Assembly (NCBI RefSeq): GCF_900112695.1
Contig: NZ_FOMT01000006.1
Span: forward strand, 1-64,000
Direction of reading: 5' to 3'
Length of the DNA: 64,000 nt
DNA from: Paenibacillus catalpae
GTDB lineage: Bacteria > Bacillota > Bacilli > Paenibacillales > Paenibacillaceae
The translations under genes were made by a program, and so were the position numbers. Numbering within the stretch: the first letter of the stretch is position 1; each line of letters opens with the position of its first letter. The notes under the pieces are model-generated. The model searched no databases. It worked only from the letters and a program-made list of their open reading frames with translations, and was not told the origin of the DNA. Below are positions 52,376 to 60,568 of this stretch, piece after piece.

Positions 52376-53287
52376 ATGAATAGACGCTGGGCAAGAAACA
52401 CGATAGGAGTGATCCTTGTGGCAATCGGGATAATCGCCATATTCCAATATCAATTCGGCGGCGTGAAAAGCAAGGAATACACTCACACGCTGAAGCTGGA
52501 TGATAACATGCAGGAGCTGAGTATCGAATCCGACAGCCTCGGGCTTGAGGTTAACTTTGTTCCAAGTACGGACGGAAGCAACTCGATCCATGTCGAAGGC
52601 AAAGCAAAGCCAGAGGTTATTGATCAGATTAAGAACGCAAGAGTCGAGAACGGGAAGCTTGATCTTCGAATGAAGGAGAAATGGCGTATGAATTTCTTCG
52701 ACTTCTCCGGCTGGAACGACAAGCAGCTTGTAACGGTATCGCTGACAGACGAAGCGATGAGTTCCCTGGAGTCGTTCAAGCTGGACAGTGATTCCGGATC
52801 GGTAAGGGTTAATGGAGCCAAAGCGGTTAACAGCTCGGTGGCAACAGAATCCGGCAGCATCAGGCTAGGCAGCTTCGAGGGTGACAAACTGTCACTGAAG
52901 TCAGACTCCGGAAGCATCAAGCTGGACAGCTTTACAGGCAGCAGCTTGGCGCTCAGTTCGGAATCCGGCAGCATCCATGCAGGGACGGTTGTTGCGGAGC
53001 TGAGAGCCTCCTCCGATTCAGGCAGTATCACCATTGATCGTCTGAACGGCAAGTCCGTCGTTAAATCGGATTCCGGCTCCATCCGCATCATGAAGGAAGA
53101 TACGGCAGGTGCAGATGTAAACAGTGATTCGGGCAGCGTCAAGATTGATTTGCCGGCTTCGTACGGCGGCATGTATGATCTGGATTCGGATTCCGGCTCG
53201 ATTCATAAACCTGAGCAAAAAGGAACTTCGAACGAAGTGATCAAGGTTCGCACAGACAGCGGCAGTATTCGGATCAGCCAGCCGTAA
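52376..53287 (+). CDS. DUF4097 family beta-helix protein (LiaG-like)
   Basis: A 303-residue protein with one N-terminal helix (TIGVILVAIGIIAIFQYQFG) and a C-terminal repetitive region of about 170 residues in which [DE]-S-G-S-[IV] recurs roughly every 19-20 residues (at least nine copies), expected to fold as a parallel beta-helix. DUF4097 proteins include LiaG, a cell-envelope stress protein. No operon partners are adjacent, so the role is open. A GGAGAGGGAGAG site precedes the ATG. Confidence 0.85.
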   Translation: MNRRWARNTIGVILVAIGIIAIFQYQFGGVKSKEYTHTLKLDDNMQELSIESDSLGLEVNFVPSTDGSNSIHVEGKAKPEVIDQIKNARVENGKLDLRMKEKWRMNFFDFSGWNDKQLVTVSLTDEAMSSLESFKLDSDSGSVRVNGAKAVNSSVATESGSIRLGSFEGDKLSLKSDSGSIKLDSFTGSSLALSSESGSIHAGTVVAELRASSDSGSITIDRLNGKSVVKSDSGSIRIMKEDTAGADVNSDSGSVKIDLPASYGGMYDLDSDSGSIHKPEQKGTSNEVIKVRTDSGSIRISQP

Positions 53288-53295
53288 ATAAGATG

Positions 53296-53328
53296 AAGCC
53301 GCACGGGCAGCCCGTACGGCTTTTTTTT
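53296..53328 (+). terminator. Terminator after the DUF4097 gene
   Basis: AAGCCG-ACGGG and CCCGT-CGGCTT pair around CAG, then eight T residues. It may also serve the convergent ynfA gene. Confidence 0.9.
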
Positions 53329-53336
53329 ATTGGGGA

Positions 53337-53666
53337 TTAACCGCTCCGCGGGGCATACAGCATGATCGCTACGCCGGCGAGACAGACAGCGGCACCTAGC
53401 CAGTCGTAAAAATCGGGTGCTTTTTTGTCGATGAGCCAACCCCACAGAACGGCCAGAATAATAAAGACTCCTCCGTAAGCAGCATAGACACGGCCAAAAG
53501 AGGGGAAATTTTGTAGGGTGGGAATAATACCGTAAGCGATAAGAATAACGCCGCCGATAATGCCGTACCAGAGCGGCTTCGCTTCGCGCAGCCAAAGCCA
53601 GACAAAATAACCTCCGCCGATCTCGGCAAGGCCTGCGATCAGGAACAAGACGATAGCGATAAACAA
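53337..53666 (-). CDS. ynfA: YnfA family (UPF0060) membrane protein
   Basis: A 109-residue protein with four membrane helices and the YnfA signature (AGLAEIGGGYFVWLWLRE, GRVYAAYGGVFI). Related to small multidrug-resistance proteins; the substrate is unknown. AAAGGAG site upstream of ATG. Confidence 0.93.
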   Translation of the reverse strand: MFIAIVLFLIAGLAEIGGGYFVWLWLREAKPLWYGIIGGVILIAYGIIPTLQNFPSFGRVYAAYGGVFIILAVLWGWLIDKKAPDFYDWLGAAVCLAGVAIMLYAPRSG

Positions 53667-53752
53667 GGGATGGACTCCTTTTATAATCAGTTGTTTTTAT
53701 TATAGCGAGATCGTATGCAGAAGGAAATGATAGGGAGAATCGGACGGAATGC

Positions 53753-53781
53753 TTCACATTGGCAGGCTTGTTTGCTATGCT
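53753..53781 (+). promoter_or_regulatory. Promoter of the CxxH/CxxC gene
   Basis: TTCACA (53753-53758), 17-base spacer, TATGCT (53776-53781), about 40 bases upstream of the start codon. Confidence 0.55.
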
Positions 53782-53820
53782 AACGTTATATAACAACAAT
53801 GAAGAGGAAGCGAAATTCGA

Positions 53821-53991
53821 ATGTATTGTGTATGCAAGCAGCATGTAGAGCTCGCGATTGATAAATTTGTAGACGAGTATGAGGATGCGCCGGATATTGT
53901 TGATTTGAAAGAAACGGAATTTGCGGACTGGGATCCGCCGCGCAGCTGCGACCTGTGCGGGGAGGCAGCCGCCGAGTTCCTGGTGGTGTAG
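53821..53991 (+). CDS. CxxH/CxxC small protein (BA_5709 family)
   Basis: A 56-residue protein with YCVCKQHVELAIDKF at the start and CDLCGEAAAEFLV at the end; paired Cys/His motifs suggest a single zinc ribbon. This matches the CxxH/CxxC family found next to rlmH and htrA in Bacillus genomes. A GAGGAAG site precedes the ATG. Function unknown. Confidence 0.9.
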   Translation: MYCVCKQHVELAIDKFVDEYEDAPDIVDLKETEFADWDPPRSCDLCGEAAAEFLVV

Positions 53992-54003
53992 CACCTGCAA
54001 CGT

Positions 54004-54044
54004 ACAGCCCCCAACTTGTCATTAAGTTGGGGGCTGTTCCTTTG
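54004..54044 (+). terminator. Terminator after the CxxH/CxxC gene
   Basis: ACAGCCCCCAACTT and AAGTTGGGGGCTGT are a perfect 14-pair stem around GTCATT; the tail TCCTTTG is only modestly T-rich. Confidence 0.85.
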
Positions 54045-54102
54045 TCTGCTAAACTAAAGAAAGAAACAGAGAGATTGAGGCCAAGAGGAGCGTGTTTATG
54101 TC

Positions 54103-54705
54103 ATGGAAACGATAAATGTCCAGTTGCTTCAAGCTGCGGAGAGTGGGCAAGTCGAGAAGGTCAGGCAATTGCTTAAGGATGGAGCGAGCCTCAACGTCCA
54201 GGATGCGAGGGGACGTACACCGGTTATGATTGCGACTTATAACAAGGACTTCAAGACGGCGAAGGCGCTCATTGAAGCGGGAGCGGACGTGAATATACGG
54301 GATAATAGGCTGAACTCGCCTTTCCTGTATGCCGGCGCGGAAGGATATTTGGATATTCTGAAGCTTACAATCGACGCCGGTGCAGATCCGAAGATTACCA
54401 ACCGTTATGGGGGCGTAGCGCTCATTCCGGCTTCGGAGCACGGTTATGTGGAGGTTGTCCGGGAGCTGCTTGAGCGGACGGAGATTGATGTCAATCACGT
54501 TAATAACCTGGGTTGGACGGCTTTGCTCGAGGCTATTATTCTAAATAACGGGAACAAGAGACAGGTTGAGACTGTGCAATTACTGATCGAACATGGGGCC
54601 GATGTTAATCTGGCCGACGGCGATGGCGTTACGCCGCTAAAGCATGCCCGTTCAAAAGGTTTTAAAGAGATAGAGAGGGTTCTGATGCAGGCAGGGGCGA
54701 AGTAG
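54103..54705 (+). CDS. Ankyrin repeat protein
   Basis: A 200-residue protein made almost wholly of about five ankyrin repeats (QLLKDGASLNVQDARGRTPV, ALIEAGADVNIRDNRLNSP, then similar units). No signal peptide, so probably cytoplasmic; ankyrins bind other proteins, and the partner is unknown. ATG 54103 has AGAGGAG about 13 bases upstream. Confidence 0.9.
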   Translation: METINVQLLQAAESGQVEKVRQLLKDGASLNVQDARGRTPVMIATYNKDFKTAKALIEAGADVNIRDNRLNSPFLYAGAEGYLDILKLTIDAGADPKITNRYGGVALIPASEHGYVEVVRELLERTEIDVNHVNNLGWTALLEAIILNNGNKRQVETVQLLIEHGADVNLADGDGVTPLKHARSKGFKEIERVLMQAGAK

Positions 54706-54856
54706 GCTGGATGCAAGGGAACAGGCGTCACAGAGAGAGTGGGCTCGTATTCTTACGCACGACAGCAGGTAGGCTTGAAAACTTTCCAGTTTCGGGCGAG
54801 TTTTGATATGCTAAGAGAATTAGGGAAAATTCTACGTACATAAGGGATGAACATTC

Positions 54857-55336
54857 ATGCATATACAAATTGCGTCGGTAGGCAAGCTTAAGGAAAAATA
54901 TTTGGTACAAGGCATCGCAGAGTATGCCAAGCGGCTTGGACCGTACGTGAAGCTTACGCTCACGGAAGTGCCCGATGAGAAGGCGCCGGAGACGATGAGT
55001 CCGGCGGAGGAAGCGCAGGTGCGCGAGAGGGAGGGAGAACGGCTTCTGGCTCAGCTGAAGCCGGACGCCCATGTGGTGGCGCTCGCGATCGGCGGCGAGC
55101 TCTGGTCCAGCGAGGATCTCGCGGACCAGCTCGATAAGCTCGCCACGTATGGAAAGAGCCACGTGGCGTTTGTCATTGGAGGGAGCACGGGTCTAGCTCC
55201 TTCGGTCTTGCAGCGCGCCCAGCAGAAGCTCAGCTTCGGGCGCATGACGCTCCCGCACCAGCTGATGCGGCTGGTGCTGATCGAGCAGATCTACCGCGCG
55301 GTAAAGATTAACCGCGGAGAACCGTACCACAAGTGA
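54857..55336 (+). CDS. rlmH: 23S rRNA (pseudouridine(1915)-N(3))-methyltransferase RlmH
   Basis: A 159-residue SPOUT methyltransferase (IASVGKLKEKYL, FVIGGSTGLAPSVL, MTLPHQLMRLVLIEQIYRA), ending GEPYHK, the conserved tail that reaches the ribosome substrate. Same length as the Staphylococcus aureus protein (159). It is GC-rich, unlike the block that follows. Its 3' end is repeated at 59982 (see findings). A separate host gene for this essential-type function is intact. Confidence 0.97.
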   Translation: MHIQIASVGKLKEKYLVQGIAEYAKRLGPYVKLTLTEVPDEKAPETMSPAEEAQVREREGERLLAQLKPDAHVVALAIGGELWSSEDLADQLDKLATYGKSHVAFVIGGSTGLAPSVLQRAQQKLSFGRMTLPHQLMRLVLIEQIYRAVKINRGEPYHK

Positions 55337-55342
55337 GGCGAA
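55316..55342 (+). repeat. rlmH 3'-end direct repeat, copy 1 (possible attachment site)
   Basis: The rlmH end reads GAACCGTACCACAAGTGA then GGCGAATTA. Copy 2 at 59982-60010 repeats it with only silent codon differences. In staphylococci SCC cassettes recombine at exactly these rlmH codons, so this is a candidate att site. Confidence 0.65.
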
Positions 55343-55391
55343 TTATTTGATGAATCGAAGAGAGAGGCCTGCTCTCATATAACGTTATGTT

Positions 55392-56414
55392 CTACAATCG
55401 ATAGTAGTTACGTACTTTTGGAACGTGTATCACTGCTGTTGTATAGACGCCTTCCTCGGATTCGATCGTGAGCTCATACTCTAGCTTGTTAGCTAATTTC
55501 TTGGCAAGATAAAGTCCCATGCCTGTGGACTTGGTATGGTTCCTACCGGTTGTTCCGGTAAATCCTCTGTCGAAAACACGATCGATATCCTCTGATTTGA
55601 TTCCGATCCCGTCATCGTGGAGACGCACTCTCTTTTCATTGCTGTCTTCTTCAAAAGAAACAGAAATGTTGCCGCCTACGTCGGTATATTTCAAAGCATT
55701 CGCCATAAGTTGATCGAGGACGAACCCCAGCCACTTCTTATCACTCTGGACTGTTAATTCTGAATTCTCCATATGAAAATGAATTCCTTTGTTTATGAAC
55801 AGCTTGGCATATTTTTTTACCGTATTTTTGACGATCTGTCCGACATGAACCTCGGTGATGAAATAGTCCTTATTGAAGGTATCTATCCGCGAATAGTAGA
55901 GGGCTTGCTCTACATAATCTTCGATCTTCCCGAGTTCATCTTCAAGATGATCGTCAAGCCACTCCTTCGATTTGTCTTCGCTATGTTCGAGGAGCAATTT
56001 GCTTGCAGCGATAGGGAGCTTAATTTCGTGAATCCATGACAGGATATATTCTTGATGCTCCTTCTTTTCCTCTTGCAGTTTTTGAAGCTGATGGGTATGA
56101 TCTTGGACTATATTCTTGATGACATTTACAAAAAGTCTTTGGTTTTCATTTTGAGACTCAGGGAGTAAGGAAACAAGGACGTCATGGGGATGTTCTGTAA
56201 GTTCTCTTAATGACTGATAAAACTTTTTACGGTAATAGTAGCCGACGGCTATGTACATACATGCAAACACTAGACAGCTAATGTAAGTGTATAATATGAC
56301 ACTCCAAGCATGTTGATCGATATTCGTATACAGGATTATGGATACAAAGGTGATGATGAGTAAATAAAAGATGACAAAAAAGCGTTTATCCTTGATGTAC
56401 CCGTATAAGCTCAT
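55392..56414 (-). CDS. BceS-like intramembrane-sensing histidine kinase
   Basis: A 340-residue kinase with two N-terminal membrane helices (about 12-30 and 36-58) separated by only a few residues, no extracellular sensor, as in BceS-type kinases that read the ABC transporter. Phospho-acceptor H129 in SWIHEIKLPI; ATPase motifs NALKYT, HDDGIGI and GTGRN/GMGLYLAKKL. Overlaps the regulator gene by four bases (ATGA). Confidence 0.93.
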   Translation of the reverse strand: MSLYGYIKDKRFFVIFYLLIITFVSIILYTNIDQHAWSVILYTYISCLVFACMYIAVGYYYRKKFYQSLRELTEHPHDVLVSLLPESQNENQRLFVNVIKNIVQDHTHQLQKLQEEKKEHQEYILSWIHEIKLPIAASKLLLEHSEDKSKEWLDDHLEDELGKIEDYVEQALYYSRIDTFNKDYFITEVHVGQIVKNTVKKYAKLFINKGIHFHMENSELTVQSDKKWLGFVLDQLMANALKYTDVGGNISVSFEEDSNEKRVRLHDDGIGIKSEDIDRVFDRGFTGTTGRNHTKSTGMGLYLAKKLANKLEYELTIESEEGVYTTAVIHVPKVRNYYRL

Positions 56415-57082
56415 TGGATAATATAACCCTCCCCTTTTTTGGTTGTAATCAAGTCCCCCTTGCCAATATCGGTCAATTTTTTTCGAAGTCGATTAATATT
56501 CACGGTTAAGGTGTTATCATCTACGAAGCTTTCGTCCTTCCAAAGACTGCGCATGATCTTATGGCGGCTTATGATGGTTCCTTTTTGCTGCAAGAGAAGC
56601 TTTAGAATCACAAATTCCGTCTTTGTAAGCGAGACCGTCTCATCCCCTCCGTGCACTTCCCAATCCTTGAGATTCAATAGTACACCATTATGCTCAAGTA
56701 CGTTGGATTGGGTATCCATGTATGCATAGGACCGCCGCAAGAGCGCATTGATCTTCGCCATCAGCACGTCTGAATCGAAGGGCTTCTGAATAAAGTCGTC
56801 CCCGCCCATATTCATGGCCATAATCATATCCATAGGGGTATCGCGGCTAGATATGAAAAGGATAGGCACTTGGGAAATTTCCCTGATCTTTTGACACCAG
56901 TAAAAGCCGTCGAAGGTAGGCAAATTAATATCCAATAGTATCAGGTGTGGTTCTTCTTTCAAAAAATCCTCCACAAGCTGGTTAAAATGATCTGGTTTTG
57001 ATACAGTATAGCCCCATCTCTCCACGGTTTTTCCCAGCAATTCTCGAATGGTTGGCTCATCTTCAATAATCATAATTTTCAT
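56411..57082 (-). CDS. BceR-like response regulator
   Basis: A 223-residue OmpR-family regulator: receiver with E7-D8 and phosphorylation site D51 (LLDINLP), then winged-helix domain. It pairs with the kinase gene downstream and lies divergent from the ABC genes. The predicted operator with the BceR consensus is between them. ATG start with GGGAGGAAAT upstream. Confidence 0.93.
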   Translation of the reverse strand: MKIMIIEDEPTIRELLGKTVERWGYTVSKPDHFNQLVEDFLKEEPHLILLDINLPTFDGFYWCQKIREISQVPILFISSRDTPMDMIMAMNMGGDDFIQKPFDSDVLMAKINALLRRSYAYMDTQSNVLEHNGVLLNLKDWEVHGGDETVSLTKTEFVILKLLLQQKGTIISRHKIMRSLWKDESFVDDNTLTVNINRLRKKLTDIGKGDLITTKKGEGYIIQ

Positions 57083-57143
57083 GATATTTCCTCCCGATGT
57101 AATTCATTAGTATTATTTTAATCTAACTAGCAGGATCAAATTG

Positions 57144-57157
57144 TGACAAAACTGTAA
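57144..57157 (+). promoter_or_regulatory. BceR-type operator
   Basis: TGACA-AAAC-TGTAA fits the BceR consensus TNACA-N4-TGTAA exactly. It lies 96 bases before the ABC ATPase start and about 50 bases upstream of a weak -10 (TACAAT, 57202-57207), as expected for activation. Confidence 0.75.
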
Positions 57158-57252
57158 GGATGTTAGCATAAACCGTAAGTTTGAATTCGGTTTTCTTCGT
57201 ATACAATTGAACCTAACAAAGAGTAAATATGTGAATGGGAGGAATGGGAGCA

Positions 57253-58020
57253 ATGAAAGTAATCGTCGATGCTAAAAATATAAAAAAAGTATATGGTACA
57301 AAGGGAAATGTTTATACAGCAATTGAGGGTATAGACCTTACCGTTCAGGAAGGACAGTATATAGGTATTATGGGGCCTTCAGGGGCAGGAAAGTCGACGT
57401 TGCTGAATATTCTGGCTACCATTGATCAGCCCACATCCGGAGATGTTGTAATTGACGGAACAAGCATTGTCCATATGAACGAAGAACAGCTTTCCGTCTT
57501 TCGCCGCGAGAAGCTGGGGTTTATTTTTCAGGATTATAACTTATTAGATACATTAACCGTGAGGGAAAACATCCTGCTTCCTTTAGCACTTGCCAAGACG
57601 AAAATTAAGGAATTGGAACGAAGAGTTGAAGAGGTGGCTGACATATTTGGCATATCTCCCATCTTAGACAAATATCCGTATCAAATTTCGGGAGGGCAAA
57701 AACAGCGTACTGCGACTTCAAGAGCGCTGGTCGCGAAGCCGAGCTTAATCCTGGCGGATGAACCTACGGGCGCTTTAGATTCTAAATCAGCGACCGATTT
57801 ATTGGAAAGTCTGAAAGGCTTAAGTGAACATAACCGGGCGACGATTCTTATGGTTACACATGATGCATTCGCTGCTAGTTATTGTCAGAAGGTGGTCTTT
57901 ATTAAAGACGGTAAACTTTTTACCGAGCTAGTGAAAGGCAAACTGCCTCGGAAAGAGTTTTTTAACAAGATATTAGATGTGTTGTCTGTGCTGGGGGGTG
58001 GAGCCAGTGACGTTATTTAG
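57253..58020 (+). CDS. BceA-like ABC transporter ATPase
   Basis: A 255-residue ATPase of the MacB/BceA group: Walker A GPSGAGKST, signature SGGQKQR, Walker B LILADEPTGALD. Start ATG 57253 has GGAGG 9 bases upstream; an in-frame ATG at 57235 overlaps that site. Overlaps the permease gene by 14 bases. Confidence 0.94.
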   Translation: MKVIVDAKNIKKVYGTKGNVYTAIEGIDLTVQEGQYIGIMGPSGAGKSTLLNILATIDQPTSGDVVIDGTSIVHMNEEQLSVFRREKLGFIFQDYNLLDTLTVRENILLPLALAKTKIKELERRVEEVADIFGISPILDKYPYQISGGQKQRTATSRALVAKPSLILADEPTGALDSKSATDLLESLKGLSEHNRATILMVTHDAFAASYCQKVVFIKDGKLFTELVKGKLPRKEFFNKILDVLSVLGGGASDVI

Positions 58021-59932
58021 TTTAGCTTGGAAAAATATGAAGGGAAGTTTCAGTAATTATCTGATTTACTTTGTTTCGATGGTATTCAGCATGATTGTTT
58101 ATTACACTTTTGTCTCCTTGCAGTATAGTGAGCAGATTCAGGGGAGTATTATGCTGTCGGAATTTATGAGCTTTATGTTTATGGCAGCTTCCGCAGTCTT
58201 ACTATTGTTTGTTGCCATTTTTCTTTTATACTCCAACTCCTTCTTCACACGGAGTAGGAAGAGGGAAATCGGATTGTACTCGATGCTCGGATTGCGTAAG
58301 AAATCGATCGCACGCATGATGTTTTATGAAAATCTGCTGATGGGTGTGCTGGCTTTAGTCATTGGAATCGTATTTGGAGCATTGATTTCGAAGTTTTTTT
58401 CTATGATCCTAATCAAACTCATGGGCACGTCGGCAAAGGTTGATTTTGTACCTTCCATCGAAGCCATAGTCCAAACTGTGATTGTCTTTATGTTGATTAT
58501 TTTATTTACTTCATTTCAAGGGGCACGATTAATTTATCGGTTCAAATTAATTGAATTGTTCCATGCAGAAAAGAAAGGGGAACAAGCACCTCTGGTTTCT
58601 CCCATAATTACCTTCATTGGTGTAAGCCTTTTGGCTTTTAGTTATTGGTTAATCGTGAGGCCTTTTCCGGAAGAACTCACGGGTAACTACGTGGTGGGGA
58701 ATTATGGGATGGCCCTTATTGCGCTCAGTGTGGGGACTCATCTCTTTTTCCGTTCGGCAACGGTCTTTTTATTAATGCTGTCGCAGAAAAATAAATCTCG
58801 ATACTATCGAGGGACCAACTTTATAGGAACCTCTCAGTTACTTTATCGTATTCGGGGAAATGCACGCACTTTCTCGTTGATTGCCTTACTCAGCGCAGTA
58901 ACGATTAGTTTCTTCGGAGCCACTTACAGCGGGTATTATGGGAATGAAATTTCTGCAAAGGAGGATGTCCCCTTCACTTATACACACTTATCAGGAGGGC
59001 AATCCTTCGATTCTGAAATAGAGAAGTTAATCAATGAAGATACAGCGCATCCAGTTCAAGCACAGCTAGATATCCCTGTATTAGTGATGGAAGGTCAGCT
59101 TTCATTCGAACTGGATTATTTAACAAGTCCGATCAAAATAATCGCAGCAAGCACATTTAATCAAGCATCTAGGGCTTTAGATCGGGATGTCACCGTACAC
59201 CTATCTGGTCAACAAGCCGCTGTGGTTAAGCCGAGGTTAACCGATTTCAGGCAAGCCAGCTTTGAAGGCCAACATTTGACTTTGTCGGAATCTAAGAAAA
59301 ACTCTAAGCTACAGCTTGTACAACTAGTCGAGGGCAGTGTCTTGCCTTTTGATTATCCCGATTTTTTCGTTATTGTGAGCGATGAATGGTTTAAACAGCT
59401 GGCGAAACAGACGACAACGTTGACCTACAAGGCGTATGAAGTGGAGGACGAAAAGACAACAGAAGCTGTCTCCAGTAAGCTGGCGACGCTCATTGATGGA
59501 GATTTCCAAGTGCATTCATCCTTTTATACAGTCTATAAGGAAGGTAAGGAAGGAAGTGCAATGAATCTTTTTGTTTTTGGTTTCTTAGGGCTGGTGTTTC
59601 TCGCGGCGACAGGCAGTGTCATTTATTTTAAACAGTTAACCGAAGCGGGGGAAGCTAAGCCTAATTATGAAATCTTACGCAAGATTGGCGTCGATAACAA
59701 AGTGATTCGATCGATGCTGCATAAACAAACACGATTTGTGTTTGGGTTGCCGCTTCTCGTTGGTATCTTGCATAGTACTGTGGTTTTATATTTTATAAGT
59801 AATTTCATGTCCAACCTAATCGGCGTTAATATGGTCGTTCCTATGCTGATTGCCATGGTGGCATTCATTGGGATTTACGCAGGTTATTATGTATTAACGG
59901 TAACGACCTATTATAGGATTGTATGCCGGTAA
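58007..59932 (+). CDS. BceB-like ABC transporter permease
   Basis: A 641-residue permease with about 10 membrane segments and a large extracellular domain (about 320-520) between segments 7 and 8, typical of BceB, which binds peptide antibiotics and signals to the kinase. GTG 58007 with a GGGGTGGAG site. Such systems protect against bacitracin, nisin or related lipid II binders; the substrate here is not predictable. Last gene before the rlmH-like repeat. Confidence 0.92.
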   Translation: MTLFSLAWKNMKGSFSNYLIYFVSMVFSMIVYYTFVSLQYSEQIQGSIMLSEFMSFMFMAASAVLLLFVAIFLLYSNSFFTRSRKREIGLYSMLGLRKKSIARMMFYENLLMGVLALVIGIVFGALISKFFSMILIKLMGTSAKVDFVPSIEAIVQTVIVFMLIILFTSFQGARLIYRFKLIELFHAEKKGEQAPLVSPIITFIGVSLLAFSYWLIVRPFPEELTGNYVVGNYGMALIALSVGTHLFFRSATVFLLMLSQKNKSRYYRGTNFIGTSQLLYRIRGNARTFSLIALLSAVTISFFGATYSGYYGNEISAKEDVPFTYTHLSGGQSFDSEIEKLINEDTAHPVQAQLDIPVLVMEGQLSFELDYLTSPIKIIAASTFNQASRALDRDVTVHLSGQQAAVVKPRLTDFRQASFEGQHLTLSESKKNSKLQLVQLVEGSVLPFDYPDFFVIVSDEWFKQLAKQTTTLTYKAYEVEDEKTTEAVSSKLATLIDGDFQVHSSFYTVYKEGKEGSAMNLFVFGFLGLVFLAATGSVIYFKQLTEAGEAKPNYEILRKIGVDNKVIRSMLHKQTRFVFGLPLLVGILHSTVVLYFISNFMSNLIGVNMVVPMLIAMVAFIGIYAGYYVLTVTTYYRIVCR

Positions 59933-59952
59933 AAGTTATAGATTACGGAGTG

Positions 59953-60010
59953 CCCCTCAAATTCGCCGTTTGAGGGGTTACGGTGAACCGTATCATAAGT
60001 GACGGCGAAA
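59953..60010 (+). repeat. rlmH 3'-end repeat, copy 2, with flanking inverted repeats
   Basis: GAACCGTATCATAAGTGA (59985-60002) repeats the rlmH end; codons GGT-GAA-CCG-TAT-CAT-AAG-TGA still spell GEPYHK-stop. Two inverted repeats surround it: CCCCTCAAA/TTTGAGGGG (59953-59977) and TTCGCCGT/ACGGCGAA (59962-59969 with 60002-60009). No gene precedes it in that frame, so it is a detached tail. About 110 further bases to the VOC gene show only its terminator. Confidence 0.75.
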
Positions 60011-60067
60011 TATAATCTAAAGAATCAATCCTGGCAACGGAAGTAGAGTTTATGGTCTGCAAAATAT

Positions 60068-60095
60068 AAAAAGGTCAGCCCAATGGCCAACCTGT
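60068..60095 (-). terminator. Terminator of the VOC remnant/redox operon
   Basis: On the minus strand AGGTTGGCC and GGGCTGACCT pair around ATT, followed by TTTTTATATTTT, just after the VOC remnant. Confidence 0.8.
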
Positions 60096-60123
60096 GTAAT
60101 AGGGGAGTGAACACTCTATCCGT

Positions 60124-60408
60124 CTAGTTCGCTTTAACCTCGTTGGTAATCATCCACAGCACGCCGAATTTGTCCTCGAGCTGTCCGTGCAGGGCGCCCC
60201 AGAAAGCAAGTTCTAGAGGGTACTTCACATTGCCGCCTTCCGCGAGCTTCGCGAAAGCTTCACGGGCTTCATCTTCCGTTGCGAATTCGAGTGACAAGTT
60301 GATATTGTTCCCGTAATGAATCGGTTCGAAGGAGTCAGACATGAAGAGATTAACTCCGCCCGCCACAAGGCTCATGTGAACGATTTTGTCCTTGATGGCG
60401 TCAGACAA
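60124..60408 (-). pseudogene. 5'-truncated VOC-family (PhnB/3-demethylubiquinone methyltransferase-like) gene
   Basis: The frame from TTG 60408 encodes 94 residues (MSDAIKDKIVHMSLVAGGVN, then GNNINLSLEFATEDEAREAF and FWGALHGQLEDKFGVLWMI) that align with the C-terminal two thirds of VOC/PhnB-like proteins, which usually have 135-150 residues. The first beta-alpha-beta part is missing; the 160 bases upstream (60409-60568) are GC-rich and keep no VOC reading in any frame. No ribosome site precedes the TTG. Probably a remnant. Confidence 0.65.
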
Positions 60409-60568
60409 GCACCTGCGGGCGTTCTATAGCCTGATGCGGCTGATAATCCGAACACCTCGCCCAACCGATAGCGCCGAGACAGTCGGCCGGACCTGCGAAG
60501 GGCGACCCCTAAGCCGCATTGCGAACGAAGTTCAGAAGATAGTCTCCCAGGCAAAGTTCTTCTGGAAC
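60409..60568 (-). other. Rearranged stretch between the SDR gene and VOC remnant
   Basis: No supported gene. Short open frames on the minus strand are interrupted; codon use and composition (GC-rich) differ from both neighbours. It marks the breakpoint that removed the VOC start. Confidence 0.4.

Larger units (their letters stand above)
55337..60002. mobile_element. Candidate SCC-like cassette inserted after rlmH (no recombinase seen)
   Basis: A 4.7 kb block between the two rlmH-end repeats, carrying a Bce-type regulator/kinase pair and ABC transporter. Visibly lower G+C than rlmH and the wal region. The boundary repeat, cargo and location agree with a staphylococcal cassette chromosome-type island, but no ccr recombinase gene is present in the block, so it is either a remnant or part of a larger array reaching beyond the window. 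Inference. Confidence 0.45.

Noticed and set aside
52800..53280. Repeats in the DUF4097 gene as a CRISPR or DNA repeat array
   Set aside because: Units are degenerate in DNA and regular only as protein, within one open frame.
53203..54000. 265-codon minus-strand frame crossing ynfA and the CxxH/CxxC gene
   Set aside because: It overlaps two recognised genes in other frames and contains no recognisable family.
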